Positions 13,573 to 23,700 of a DNA stretch of 48,626 nucleotides are shown piece by piece. Every line of letters begins with the position of its first letter. Within the stretch, counting starts at the first letter, position 1. The position numbers were made by a program, and so were the translations under genes. Under the pieces are notes generated by a model, which made no database searches, was not told the origin of the DNA, and saw nothing but the letters and a program-made list of their open reading frames with translations. Source of the stretch: a virus; the IMG/VR virus record IMGVR_UViG_3300020192_000016, positions 1-48,626 of that record, one strand, 5' to 3'.

Positions 13573-15990
13573 CTAGTATTGACCTTGGCACGTAATAACG
13601 CCTGTGGTGTCAATTGTTGCACCATTGTCTCGGCGTACTGTTGCAAATACGATTGAGCTGCAAGAGCTACACTGCATAGTCTCGTTAAGCAATGCTTGTA
13701 TAGTCGCATTTGCAAAAGCGTTCGCAGTACATTTTAATTTTGAGTATGTCTTTGCAACATTAAAAGTATAGTTCCCTCCGCTTGCCCTTGTTATGCTTGT
13801 AACCGCGTTACCAATTTGATCGAGGTAAGAACATGGAGAAGCAGAACATACAGTTGTTGCATTTGTTGTTCCGTAACTAGCGCTAAATATTTCAAGATTG
13901 GAAGAAGCACCTGGAGTTATTGAGACACCTCGACTCTGAATAATTTGCTGACTAACAAATGAAGACTGAGTGTCTACAGTGCCTTTGCTACAAACCACCG
14001 ACACTGGTTTTTGATGAAGGGAAGTCCCGTCAAATACAGGCTTAAATTTAAGCGTCGTATTCGTCGAAACAACTGCCCGAACTGAAGACCCAGAAGAGTC
14101 ATCTGTAACGTTAATAGCGCAATTCATACCTTGAGTTAATATTGAAGAGTTGTAAGTACAAGTCCACTCATTAGAAGCGTACACGCAGTTACCATTTACA
14201 ATATCAAAGTTCTCATTGCTCACAACGCCGGCCGAACTTACCTGCCACGAGAAGTTTGTGGCGCAAAGGCGAGGATCAGAGCATTTTGTAGTGAAGGCTC
14301 CGGTGTCACCATCTAAAACGGGAACCGAATAATTGAGCGTCCATTTGGCAGAGCTTCCTATAAAAGCACTTACGTTGACAGGCGCAGTCATCGCGGCATT
14401 GTTAAAAGTGCCGGCCATGTAAACTCTGTCTGTTGCGGTGCCTGTAGCCGTAACAATGTTACCTAAAGAACTTGCACCATTCGTGCTGTATCGACCTACA
14501 ACATCACCTGAGGCGCCCGTGTTGTTAGTATTAATAATTCTTGAAGTGTCGATAGTGTAGCCGGTCGGAAGAAGCATCGCCCCAAGTGTCGCTGCGACTG
14601 TCCCTCCAGTAAAAGCACATTGTACGTGAAGTGTTGAACCATCCTGCCTGTACTTGCATGGAGTAGAACCACTTCCAGTCATGGTTCCCTGTCCAAAAAG
14701 GGTAGTGTCTGCCGTGAACGCTCCAAAGTTTGTCCAGTTAACATTCTTTGGACCAAAAGCCGTGTCCGATCTATCACCGACGTAAGCGTCATCTACGAGG
14801 TATGTAATCGCAGTCGCACCGATAAGTTCAACACCTGTAGAGGTGCCACCAAACAAAGGAAACACTGTTAGCTTTTGAGGTGCTCCGAAGTTTGTATAGT
14901 TCATACATCCGTTTTCAACCGATGCAGAGGAGACAGAAGTTCCGTTAATCAATGGACACAACCAAACGTTTCCAAGAGTCGATGAAGTTTGGAACCAAAT
15001 GGAACCCTCTGCATTGTTGCCAGACTTCGCGGTAGCATAAAGAGAAGACGCTTGTTTGAAAGTCCACGCGCCCGTTGAGGTATTAGTTAAAGATCTTAGC
15101 CCATCATGTAGGTTTGTAGATGATGAAGCAGGTGTACCCCCACCTGTAATGGTCCAGCTAGTCGCAAGAGAAGTATGCTCGAAGCTAGGATTCGCTAAAA
15201 GGTTTTTATTTCCCATCTCAACTAAAAACTTCTTAGCCGCTGTTTCAGTCAAAAGATTATTTGGAACCTGGATCTCTTCCAGTGGAGTTGATGATATAGC
15301 TTGTGACTTAGCCGAGACTACTCCACCATACTCAACCCAAGCAGCCCCACTATAATAGTTTGGCTTCGTCGTCGACGTATTATAAACAACAAGGCCAGTC
15401 GCAGGTGAAGCTATCGCATCCCTTTGAGCAGTAGTCATTCGAGGCGGAAGAAGTCCACGAGTTGTTGAAGTTAGATCAAGTAAAGCAGAACTATCTTCTA
15501 TAGAATTGTTAATAGCCAATGATCCGCTTGCAAATAGACGCATCTTTTCGGTCGCACCACCACCGTTTGCTGTTTGGACGAAGAAATCACCTTTATTATC
15601 AGCACCGCCTCGCAAGAAACCTAACCGCCCCAAAGTTGTTGGCCCAATGGCGTTATCAGCTACCGTGAATTGTAACCTAGACCCAAAGCCATCAACCATA
15701 TCGTTTACTGTCGTTCGATTAATGTTAAATACCGTTCCAGTTGTGCTTGTTGCGGCTGTACTGGCCACCGTAGTAAGTGAAACAGCGTCAGTGCCAGTTG
15801 ATATGGCCACTCCACCAGTACCGTTTGGAGCAAGGTTAATAGCCCCGTTTGCGTCGGTAGAAATAACAGTATTCGCAGATGCCTTAATGTTACCTGCTTG
15901 TACGCTCGTAAAGCTTGGCGTCTCTCCGACATACCCGGCCCAAGAATTGACGGCAATAATGCACGAAAGTAAAAGTAAAATTCTATTCAT
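13573..15990 (-). CDS. Exported cysteine-rich chimeric fibre protein
   Basis: 805-residue fibre-like protein. It starts with an apparent Sec signal peptide: Met-Asn-Arg, a hydrophobic core of about 13 residues, and a likely SWA/GY cleavage near residue 18. The ATG is firmly supported by AAGGAG. Next come Gly/Ser/Thr-rich trimeric-fibre repeats, the LPPRMTTAQRDAI segment common in fibre stalks (about 185-197), an NPSFE carbohydrate-binding-like module (about 268-400), and a C-terminal third with about 12 Cys. Signal peptide and many Cys are unlike cytoplasmically assembled phage fibres and imply export. It could be a host-surface adhesin carried by the phage, or a virion fibre recently derived from one. 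Confidence 0.75.
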   Translation of the reverse strand: MNRILLLLSCIIAVNSWAGYVGETPSFTSVQAGNIKASANTVISTDANGAINLAPNGTGGVAISTGTDAVSLTTVASTAATSTTGTVFNINRTTVNDMVDGFGSRLQFTVADNAIGPTTLGRLGFLRGGADNKGDFFVQTANGGGATEKMRLFASGSLAINNSIEDSSALLDLTSTTRGLLPPRMTTAQRDAIASPATGLVVYNTSTTKPNYYSGAAWVEYGGVVSAKSQAISSTPLEEIQVPNNLLTETAAKKFLVEMGNKNLLANPSFEHTSLATSWTITGGGTPASSSTNLHDGLRSLTNTSTGAWTFKQASSLYATAKSGNNAEGSIWFQTSSTLGNVWLCPLINGTSVSSASVENGCMNYTNFGAPQKLTVFPLFGGTSTGVELIGATAITYLVDDAYVGDRSDTAFGPKNVNWTNFGAFTADTTLFGQGTMTGSGSTPCKYRQDGSTLHVQCAFTGGTVAATLGAMLLPTGYTIDTSRIINTNNTGASGDVVGRYSTNGASSLGNIVTATGTATDRVYMAGTFNNAAMTAPVNVSAFIGSSAKWTLNYSVPVLDGDTGAFTTKCSDPRLCATNFSWQVSSAGVVSNENFDIVNGNCVYASNEWTCTYNSSILTQGMNCAINVTDDSSGSSVRAVVSTNTTLKFKPVFDGTSLHQKPVSVVCSKGTVDTQSSFVSQQIIQSRGVSITPGASSNLEIFSASYGTTNATTVCSASPCSYLDQIGNAVTSITRASGGNYTFNVAKTYSKLKCTANAFANATIQALLNETMQCSSCSSIVFATVRRDNGATIDTTGVITCQGQY

Positions 15991-16001
15991 ATTTGAACTC
16001 C

Positions 16002-16451
16002 TTAAATAAAGAACCAGTCAGTGTTGTTATTAAAAATCTTAAGTCCTTGATGAACTGAGCTTGTAACAAAATCAGCAGCAGCGAATTCTATCTTCTCAGC
16101 CGCTGCTCTTAGTATTGTTACGTTACCCCCATCAACTATTTTAACCTCGATGTCACCTTGTCCAGATAACACAGCAGGTAATTGCATGTTAATTGAATTG
16201 GATACTAGATACCTTTTATTGTACTCAGCAGTAAAGTTTGCTGTTTTTGTTTCTTGGGTTAGTGGGGATAGTGCTGAAACTCTTTGAGCAAGCTCGTCCA
16301 GCCCCTCCAAAGCTCCTGTAGGTGCCACAACCCAGTTTCCGGCCACATCAGGTACATAGGCAAGGTCGCCCGTTGAATCCCACTGAATCAGTTTTAGCGC
16401 GTCGGATGTTACCGATTTATCCGCAATAAACTTTAACTTAATCCTAGACAT
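16002..16451 (-). CDS. Small tail-fibre-module protein
   Basis: 149-residue virion-type protein. The N-terminal half resembles short fibre-attachment sequences. The C-terminal half, from FTAEYNKRYL to the final TDWFF, closely matches the end of the fibre protein encoded at 19835-20707 (FTAQYSKAYL ... TDWFF), so the two share a C-terminal domain. It has a GAGGA ribosome-binding site. A hairpin terminator lies just upstream, so it may be expressed differently from the preceding fibre gene. Confidence 0.7.
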   Translation of the reverse strand: MSRIKLKFIADKSVTSDALKLIQWDSTGDLAYVPDVAGNWVVAPTGALEGLDELAQRVSALSPLTQETKTANFTAEYNKRYLVSNSINMQLPAVLSGQGDIEVKIVDGGNVTILRAAAEKIEFAAADFVTSSVHQGLKIFNNNTDWFFI

Positions 16452-16494
16452 AGTAGTTCCTCATTTTATCATCGGCGTTTGCCGGTAAAGGAAA

Positions 16495-16514
16495 GAGGGA
16501 GCCTAGGCCCCCTC
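16495..16514 (-). terminator. Intergenic hairpin, probable terminator
   Basis: Between two fibre-module genes. On the minus strand GAGGG-GGCC pairs with the facing GGCT-CCCTC arm around a tight turn, followed by TTTCCTTT. One mismatch interrupts the stem. It would reduce read-through into the last part of the late block. Confidence 0.55.
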
Positions 16515-16524
16515 AATTTAAATA

Positions 16525-17376
16525 TTAAACGTAGCTGTAACGAATAGCTAATTTATCACCACTAATAAGCGCAGACAATCCAGCAGTAGCAAGATCAGCA
16601 AGAAAACTAATTCTTGTTACACCAGCAACACCACCAGTTAAAGCGATTGAGTAATCAACTGCTTTCTCCTGTATAGGTCCGCCTAGGACGAACATACTGA
16701 TTGAAGCAGCAGAAACACCAGCATTGGCCAGGTCTTTATACTGGTTAGTAATGTCAGTGCCATTAAGAACTAGAAGCTCCTCAACGTGATTTACTAACGT
16801 TGGAGCAGCTTTTTTAACAAAAACGATAGGGTCAGTGTTAAGAGTAGCAGGAGAAGAAGTTGTTACATAAATTTCACCAACACTAGAACCAAACTGAACT
16901 ACTGTGTATGCCCCAGGAATTTCTGAAACAAGGTCCATATCTAATGAACGAGTCCAAGTAGTTGGGTCTGCCGCTGTTACAGCGATGTAGATACCGTTTT
17001 TTTCTGAAGCTGTTTGACCAGCAAGTAGAACTCTTTGTCCATTAGTAATGGTATGTGCTCCAACTGGGTTAGGGTTAACAGCAGCAGCAAGATCAATATC
17101 AATTAGGGAAACGGTTGCTACCGCTGCCTTAGGCTTCTCAGCTTGGAATAAAGAAACAACTTGAGAGTAACGAACTAAATCGTTAGCAACCGCTGCGTCA
17201 GCATTAACTTGAGGTACAGAAGCGAACTCAATAACATCTGAAGCATTAACTTTCATAGTGTTAATGTCAGCACTGTCAGCAGCATTACGACCACGAATGT
17301 ACGAATTGTTTTCTAATAGAATTTTCGTAGCTCCAACTTGGTCGTTGCCTAAAAACTTTTTCTTTAACTGGGCCAT
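16525..17376 (-). CDS. Tail-fibre or virion-surface protein
   Basis: 283-residue protein. The segment around residues 85-155 (ITNGQRVLLAGQTASEKNGI, then TTWTRSLDMD) is a module often repeated in phage tail fibres and baseplate-distal proteins. The N-terminus (MAQLKKKFLGNDQVG) resembles fibre proteins that attach to the tail. AGGAGG precedes the ATG at good spacing. The C-terminal 70 residues could be a separate receptor-side domain. The exact place in the virion is not known. Confidence 0.75.
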   Translation of the reverse strand: MAQLKKKFLGNDQVGATKILLENNSYIRGRNAADSADINTMKVNASDVIEFASVPQVNADAAVANDLVRYSQVVSLFQAEKPKAAVATVSLIDIDLAAAVNPNPVGAHTITNGQRVLLAGQTASEKNGIYIAVTAADPTTWTRSLDMDLVSEIPGAYTVVQFGSSVGEIYVTTSSPATLNTDPIVFVKKAAPTLVNHVEELLVLNGTDITNQYKDLANAGVSAASISMFVLGGPIQEKAVDYSIALTGGVAGVTRISFLADLATAGLSALISGDKLAIRYSYV

Positions 17377-17401
17377 TTAATCCTCCTAGGATTGTATTAC
17401 T

Positions 17402-17521
17402 TTATGGGACAATAAAAGCTAATCCGGCCATCACGGCCAGAGCTTGTTTAAATTCTGTTCTCTTCTCTGTAGTAGAAACATCTCTCAATCGTATTATTTC
17501 TCTCGCTTGAAATGCAGTCAT
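17402..17521 (-). CDS. 39-residue hypothetical protein
   Basis: Very short gene between two fibre genes, with a near-perfect AGGAGG site eight bases before ATG. The N-terminal 27 residues form a charged helix and the last dozen are hydrophobic. The strong site and clean spacing to both neighbours support translation. Function unknown; a fibre-assembly helper peptide is one possibility. Confidence 0.55.
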   Translation of the reverse strand: MTAFQAREIIRLRDVSTTEKRTEFKQALAVMAGLAFIVP

Positions 17522-17531
17522 TTACTACCTC

Positions 17532-19421
17532 CTATATTTTATACACCACTACAAAGCTATCTCCAGCTTCAGCAATTGTTTCATAACCAAGAGTATCCCA
17601 AGAAAGTACGTTCCCTGTGACAGTGAAGTCCGTTGTATATCCTTGCTGTATCCCTCCTATAACATCGAGGGTTACATCTGAAGGAGTTAAGGGAGTGCTT
17701 GGCAGAGTAATTTCCTTTGCGGCAATGTCAGCAGCTTGAAGGACATACTTGTAAGTTACTGCTGTGTTACCTGCAATACCGCCAACAACTGTCAGAGTTC
17801 CCCTAATCTTAGCATTCCCTTGAACGTCAAGATCAAAGCCTACTTCTGGGACATCAGCCCCGCCAATTTTAAGTGGCGCAGACATGAAGTTTTTAGAATG
17901 CCCAGATTCGTAGAAGCCCCAAGAGTCATCTGCTGGATCTCCAAAAGGAAGATCTGCAAACCAACCATAATGCCGGTTAAGAGTTGTTATCCCGTTAGGT
18001 ATTACAACAGCTCTACCCCCATAAGTCTGCCCAATTGTTCCGCCCGTAGAAGTACCATCGAAGCTTAGTGCAAATGTAGCTCCTGACATATAGTCAAGAG
18101 TTGAACCTGACTTGGTTATAACAACACAAGGTAATGCAAGAGCGGTAAAACCTAAACCAAATCCACCAGAAGTATTAACTGAGTTATCTTCTAGAGTTAC
18201 CAACATCGCTGTGTTGACACCAATTGTATCACAGTTAGCTGTGGTGACACCATTCGCTGCAACGACTGCAGAAATTAGTGAGTGTACTGTTGTAGGGATT
18301 CCTCCACCATTAATTACAGGACTAATTTCATAGAAAGCATTTAACTGACCAATGGACAGTGCTCCTGTAAAACTTAAATCCCCATTGATTGAAACGTTAC
18401 CTGTAATATCCATTGCCTTAACATTTGTAGCACTTACGCCACTCATATTAATTCGCATACCCGTAGAGTTATCCCCTCCAGTATTTACAGTGGGATTAAT
18501 GTTAATCCCCACGAAGTAGCCTGTATCAAAAGAATCTATAATCGGAGTTAAAGAAAAACCGCTAAAGTTTGCATTACCAATAAATTCTGTAATGTTTGGG
18601 TTAGCATTAAATGCTGTGTAATTTCTATTGTTTTGTACCCCAGCGATAGTTGGGCTTGCAGTGAATGAAGTGTAGTTACTAATATCACAGTCAAATATTG
18701 CAAAGTCATAGAAAGCATTTATGTTCGAAGCGGCCACAAGTATTGCTAATGCGTCTACGTTTGGTTGAAATCCATAACCTTGAATAGCTCCTAGTATTGT
18801 AACGTTTGCGTTTACATCCCCAAAACCATAACTATACGAGATACCTTTAACCTCTATCGGGTCTACCCCATTTCCAAGGGAAAAAAAGTTCTTAATAAAA
18901 ACTATATCCCCAACATCCCCTGAACCTGAATGGTTTATGTTGTTGTTTAGGATTGTTACTGCTGTCCCTGAATCTCCCTGAGAAAACCCCGAATCTGATT
19001 GGTCTAGTTCTACTGTGTATGACTGAACGTCGATGCTTTCGTTAGGTGAATTTTGAAGAGGTCTAACATTTAGGGTTAACTGTTTTATTGCAACGTAACC
19101 ATTATTGTCTGGTTCAAAAGGTAAATTCTCAAGTAGCCCACCAGTAATAGTGCTGATGCTAAATCCATCAATTGATGTTATCTCCCCAGCAGCATCGAAG
19201 CCTGCGACCCCATTAGCAGTTCCCGTAAAAGCTTCTTGCTTTAAATCTATAGCCGTTTGCTGTGCTGTAGATACAGGCTTATTTGCGTCAGAAGTGTTGG
19301 TCACATTTCCCAGGCCAATGTTCGCTTTGGTGATTACGACTAAAGGGCCCACATCTCCATTAACTGAAGTAACTCCGCCACCACCGCCACCAGCACCAGG
19401 CCGGTTATCTATAATAGGCAT
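17532..19421 (-). CDS. Tail-fibre protein
   Basis: 629-residue fibre. A Gly-rich hinge (Gly8-Gly16 region) is followed by VTSVNGDVGPLVV and NIGLGNVTNTSDANKPVS, the classic beginning of phage fibre shafts. A long beta-rich middle of Asn/Thr/Gly/Ile repeats follows (about 130-480), and a C-terminal domain carries a DVTLDVIGGI segment. AAGGTG precedes the ATG. It overlaps no neighbour and follows the 116-residue gene by one base. Probably a long host-recognition fibre. Confidence 0.85.
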   Translation of the reverse strand: MPIIDNRPGAGGGGGGVTSVNGDVGPLVVITKANIGLGNVTNTSDANKPVSTAQQTAIDLKQEAFTGTANGVAGFDAAGEITSIDGFSISTITGGLLENLPFEPDNNGYVAIKQLTLNVRPLQNSPNESIDVQSYTVELDQSDSGFSQGDSGTAVTILNNNINHSGSGDVGDIVFIKNFFSLGNGVDPIEVKGISYSYGFGDVNANVTILGAIQGYGFQPNVDALAILVAASNINAFYDFAIFDCDISNYTSFTASPTIAGVQNNRNYTAFNANPNITEFIGNANFSGFSLTPIIDSFDTGYFVGININPTVNTGGDNSTGMRINMSGVSATNVKAMDITGNVSINGDLSFTGALSIGQLNAFYEISPVINGGGIPTTVHSLISAVVAANGVTTANCDTIGVNTAMLVTLEDNSVNTSGGFGLGFTALALPCVVITKSGSTLDYMSGATFALSFDGTSTGGTIGQTYGGRAVVIPNGITTLNRHYGWFADLPFGDPADDSWGFYESGHSKNFMSAPLKIGGADVPEVGFDLDVQGNAKIRGTLTVVGGIAGNTAVTYKYVLQAADIAAKEITLPSTPLTPSDVTLDVIGGIQQGYTTDFTVTGNVLSWDTLGYETIAEAGDSFVVVYKI

Positions 19422-19422
19422 A

Positions 19423-19773
19423 TTACACCTTCCGAGTTATGTTGGCCGTCATATTTGCTGAACCTAAAGTGTGTGTAAATCTTAGCCTAAAAGAACCAAT
19501 AGCTAGATTTGAATCTAGAAACATCACTTCTTGAAATGTACCGTCAAGATTTACTGCACTCTTAACTGTCCAAACTGAAACCCCATCTGAATCATTGCCT
19601 TGCTCTGCCGAATAATCCAAAAATACATCACCTTCAAGGGCAGCATTATCCCAACCAAGTTGTATACAAAGATGTTTATTAAGCCCAAGCTCGTAGTCCT
19701 TAGTAGTCCAATCCGCATCGAGGTCTATGATGGGGAGATAGTTTTGGTCCCTAAGACCGATAATGTTATCCAT
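19423..19773 (-). CDS. Hypothetical tail-associated protein
   Basis: 116-residue, beta-rich, acidic protein with AAGGAG upstream of ATG. It lies between the T7-like fibre-base gene and the long fibre gene, which suggests an adaptor or a small virion-surface domain. No family is recognised. Confidence 0.7.
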   Translation of the reverse strand: MDNIIGLRDQNYLPIIDLDADWTTKDYELGLNKHLCIQLGWDNAALEGDVFLDYSAEQGNDSDGVSVWTVKSAVNLDGTFQEVMFLDSNLAIGSFRLRFTHTLGSANMTANITRKV

Positions 19774-19834
19774 TTAAGACTCCTTGTATTCGCAAAGTTT
19801 AAGAGTGATTCCCTATTAAATCAATGCAGATATA

Positions 19835-20707
19835 TTATGTAAAAAACCAATCAGTTCCGTCAGTTAATAAGGTTACTCCCTCTCGCGTCGAGGTTAGGGT
19901 TTTATTCGAAGCTACGAACTCAATCTTCTCCCCTGCATTTCTAACCAGGGTTACAGTGCTTCCATCTGACTTCTTGATTTTAAAACTTCGATTTGCTACT
20001 GGGACAGGAAGCTGAATAAACAAAGCACCAGTAGTTAAGTATGCCTTACTATACTGCGCTGTGAAATCTATCGCCACGGCCTCAACTACAGGGTCCGCTG
20101 CTGGGCTTGATTGAAGGGTAACAATATCCGCCTGGGCAGTTACCATTTCAGCTTGAAGAGTCGCTACATCAGCTTCAAGGGTAACAATATCCGCTAGGGC
20201 CGCTACCATTTGAGCTTCAAGAGTCGAAACATCAGCTTGAAGGGCAGAAACATTCACATTCGTAGAATCTAGATCAGATTGAATTACAAATATCCCACCA
20301 GTATTAATAGTGCTTTGCTCTGAATTCGCTTTGATTGTCATAGCTAATCGGTCTAAAGATTTTTCAATTGCTTCTGGGGCAAAACGCCCCAAGTCTCGAA
20401 GCCTAGCTGGTTGCTGAGCTTCTTTAGTAAACTTAATTTGTAGGATGTATCCGGCCTTAAGGCCACCGCCAGCATCAAGCCATGGCTGAGCAGCAACCAC
20501 GAGGGTTAAGGAAGCGTCCCTATTAGGGATGCCTATATCCTCTAGGGTATAGTCATCATCAATTTCAAGGGCAGTTACAACGTCTAAGGCATCGACTACT
20601 TGAACCTCGACATTCTCTTTCTCAAAAGTTGGGAAAGGTATAGTAAACTCGATAACTGTACTATTCCTTGGGTAGCTAATGCTTGCTGTTTCAGTTAGAG
20701 CTATCAT
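19835..20707 (-). CDS. T7-type tail-fibre base protein with coiled coil
   Basis: 290-residue protein. The N-terminal about 130 residues look like the T7 gp17-type fibre domain that docks on the tail tube (beta-rich, with the IPNRDASLTL and RDLGRFAPEAIEKSLDRL segments). Residues about 165-210 are a regular coiled coil with a repeated ADIVTLEAD-like unit. The C-terminal 80 residues match the end of the protein at 16002-16451. The ATG overlaps the stop of the giant ejection-protein gene. Likely a trimeric adaptor that links longer fibres to the tail. Confidence 0.8.
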   Translation of the reverse strand: MIALTETASISYPRNSTVIEFTIPFPTFEKENVEVQVVDALDVVTALEIDDDYTLEDIGIPNRDASLTLVVAAQPWLDAGGGLKAGYILQIKFTKEAQQPARLRDLGRFAPEAIEKSLDRLAMTIKANSEQSTINTGGIFVIQSDLDSTNVNVSALQADVSTLEAQMVAALADIVTLEADVATLQAEMVTAQADIVTLQSSPAADPVVEAVAIDFTAQYSKAYLTTGALFIQLPVPVANRSFKIKKSDGSTVTLVRNAGEKIEFVASNKTLTSTREGVTLLTDGTDWFFT

Positions 20708-23700
20708 CTGTTATTCCTTTTAACTTCTCTTATTTGTCTTTGTCTTAAACGCTTATCTTGTCTTTTTTCTTGCTTAGAAGTTGTGTAGTCTAGGTCTAAG
20801 ATTAATCCCTTTCCAATTACAGATAAAGGGATTCCCGTCACTATTGTTAAAGTATTCATCAACGCAGTAACTTGCCTAGTGGTCATGTCAACCCCTTCAG
20901 CTTTTTTCTTAGTCGCAGTCACGGTTGTACTTAAATCTTTTACCTGGTCAAATACTGGACTTATTCCGGCCCTATCAAAAAACAAAGGAGCAATTAATGG
21001 CCGAGCGTAAAAGGGTATTGAGTTACCGATAAGAGTAGAACCCATCTCTATTGCAAGAGCTTTATTTTGCTTTTCTTGGAATTTAACTGAATCTTTTTTC
21101 TTTTCCTCTTCCTCTTCAGAAGTGTTGAGCTTAACTTGTGAAATTAGCCACGCCCCTATGGCCGGGAAGATACTCACATACATTGCCAGCTTAATCATCG
21201 ATGTTGCCCGATTTCTTGCCTTGTTATCTCTGTATGCTTCTTCGTGCATAAGATTACCCATAGCAATCTCAATCGTACTAATTGCTGTAAACGCTTTCCA
21301 GATTTCGTTTCCATTACCCTTAAGGTTTGATTGAGCACTAATCGCAGAAGACCCCTGAGTCCTTTTAACTGTATCGTCTGCATAAGCTATTGCCTGTGCT
21401 TCAGTAGAATCATTATCTAAAGAGTAGTTATATGCCGCAACCCATATAGGAACGCTCACTGCATTTTGAAATGCTTGAATTGCAAAAACTGCAAACCCTA
21501 AAGATTTATCCGACGTAAGTGTTAACCAATCCCAATGCAGATCTAATTGCTCAAAGGATTTGAAAGTGTTTTTCATCCCTTGACCTAACTCCGATCTCAT
21601 TACCGTTGATTTCTCCATTACCATTTCAGTAGTTTGTTTTGGGGACGCTCCATGCTGCCCGATAGCCAGGAGCATATTTGTTTTCCCTGTGAAAGGAATC
21701 GCAGGAGAAAAACCTAGAAACTGTTTCCCCCACACGTTAGGGTTAAGAAAAAATAACTTAATTGTTACGCCTTTTCTTATATGCCTCATAACCGTATTTG
21801 CAGAATCAACTCCAGAAGATTCGGTACGCCTTTGTAGTTTAATCCTATCAAACCATGGAGCTAATTGATTTTCCATAGACAATGGCCGTTTCTCTTCCAG
21901 CATAGAGCTAACCTGCTCAGACCCAAGTACCTTACCAAAGTCCGTCAACGCTTCTTTGATAAACGCCACGTTTGCTACACTGCCAAGAATTCCCATTATT
22001 TTATTAATATTCAAGTCAACAGGTTTGTATTTCTTAGATCGGCTATTAGCGAATCCAGTATCCATGTTTGGGAATAAATCGATGGAAGGGTAGTTATCAC
22101 TGTCTGGATTGAGTATAGAAGATATTCCCTCCGATGCGACAAAATCCTTTATGCTTCTTAGTGGGACATATCCACCCTCATAGTCACCCCAAGGAGTTTT
22201 AACTTTTCGCCCCTCGATGTATCCAACGTTTCTTCCGTCTACTTTTCTTAGCGTTTCTTTTGCTATTGGGTGTATCTCTTTAAATGCGTCCCATATAGTT
22301 TGGATAGCATCCATAAGCTCTTTAGTAATATCCCCAGAAGCTATTCGAGAATTGAAAAACTCTTGCCATTTACTCTCATCGAGTATTCCGGTATCAGGAT
22401 TTACGGCCCCCCAATCATTACCTAAAACTAGATGTCTTGCTCCTGAGTCACTTCCCATGTGAAGTATTGCCATTATCTCTTCACCTTGATTTGTGAAGGT
22501 ATAGTTAAGCCCTGGTGCAATGATAGGCCTTAGATCTGAAATGAACGACTGGATTATTGGTATAGTTCTCAAAGGAGATAAAATGCTTTTTAGTATAGAG
22601 TTTTTACTTGCTGCTTTTGTGAATGCATTTTGTATTATATTTATGTTCTTATTCATGAATATAGACCGCTCGGCTTCACCGTTTACAACCCTATTGTAAA
22701 CATACCCCAACATCGATTTATTGAACTCTAATGGGTTTTCAAACATAGAACCGAAAACCGTTCTTACGTCTGCGATATCCCTTAAGATTTCTCCTGTTAG
22801 GTTATCCCCTGCAGCGAATGTTAGGGGTGTGCTCCCAGACATCTCCTGAACTACTAAACTATTTGCTACTTCTATCTGAATTACTTTCCCATTAACTTCA
22901 ATCTCTTTTGCCTTCTTTGCTGCAAAGGCAATTGAATCTAGGATTTGTCCAAACTGTATAGACGAAGCAACATTTATTTTATCTCCAAGATTTCCTAAAC
23001 TCTGCCTAACAAATGCATCTATAGAACTGTTAATCATTTTTATGTGAGACTCTGGCAAAGCACTGTGGTCACTACTAAAGTTATCTCGGTCCATTGGTTC
23101 AATTGAATTCTGATTCGTAGCTACACTAATAATTAACTTCACTCCGAATTCTATAGCATCAACGTCTAGCTTATTTTTAAGAGCAGAAAGGTTATTAAGA
23201 CTTTTCTTAAACCACTTCATTCTAACTCTTGTTTTTGCCAATTTCTTCTGTGCCTCTTGAGCATTCTTATAAGCAAAGAAACTTACTGCTTCGGCCCTCT
23301 TTGCCTCAAATGCTCCGATTATATCGCCCTTGCCAAATAGGACAGATGCCTCTCTGCCGTGACGGATTGAATCCCCAAGAAACTTATTTGACGTAAACTT
23401 TTTACTAGGAGAATTTTCTACTACTAGATTTGCCTCTTCTATAATCGCAGGTTTTGACAGCCTAGCAATTAATGCCGCTGGAAGTATTGCTCTAGCCGAT
23501 AGCTTTCTAAGAGTTCCTAAGTGTAAATCAGCTAGTATCCTCATCTCTTCCAGAAGAAGCTTTTCTTTGCCATTACTATTGACTGCATCCACCGCTATCT
23601 GATGGATCTCTTCATCAGACTTCATGATAGGAAACTTCTCCTCGATTAGTGCATTCAACTTAGCTTGAATCATATTTCCGCGAGCACCTGCATCAAGCAT

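Noticed and set aside
15506-16009. Long plus-strand frame opposite the exported fibre gene (and others at 10421, 25916, 28317, 29025)
   Set aside because: Antisense shadows of well-supported genes, without ribosome-binding sites or family resemblance.
13573-20707. Diversity-generating retroelement as in phage BPP-1, given BPP-1-like capsid genes
   Set aside because: No reverse transcriptase gene and no template/variable repeat pair were seen near the fibres.
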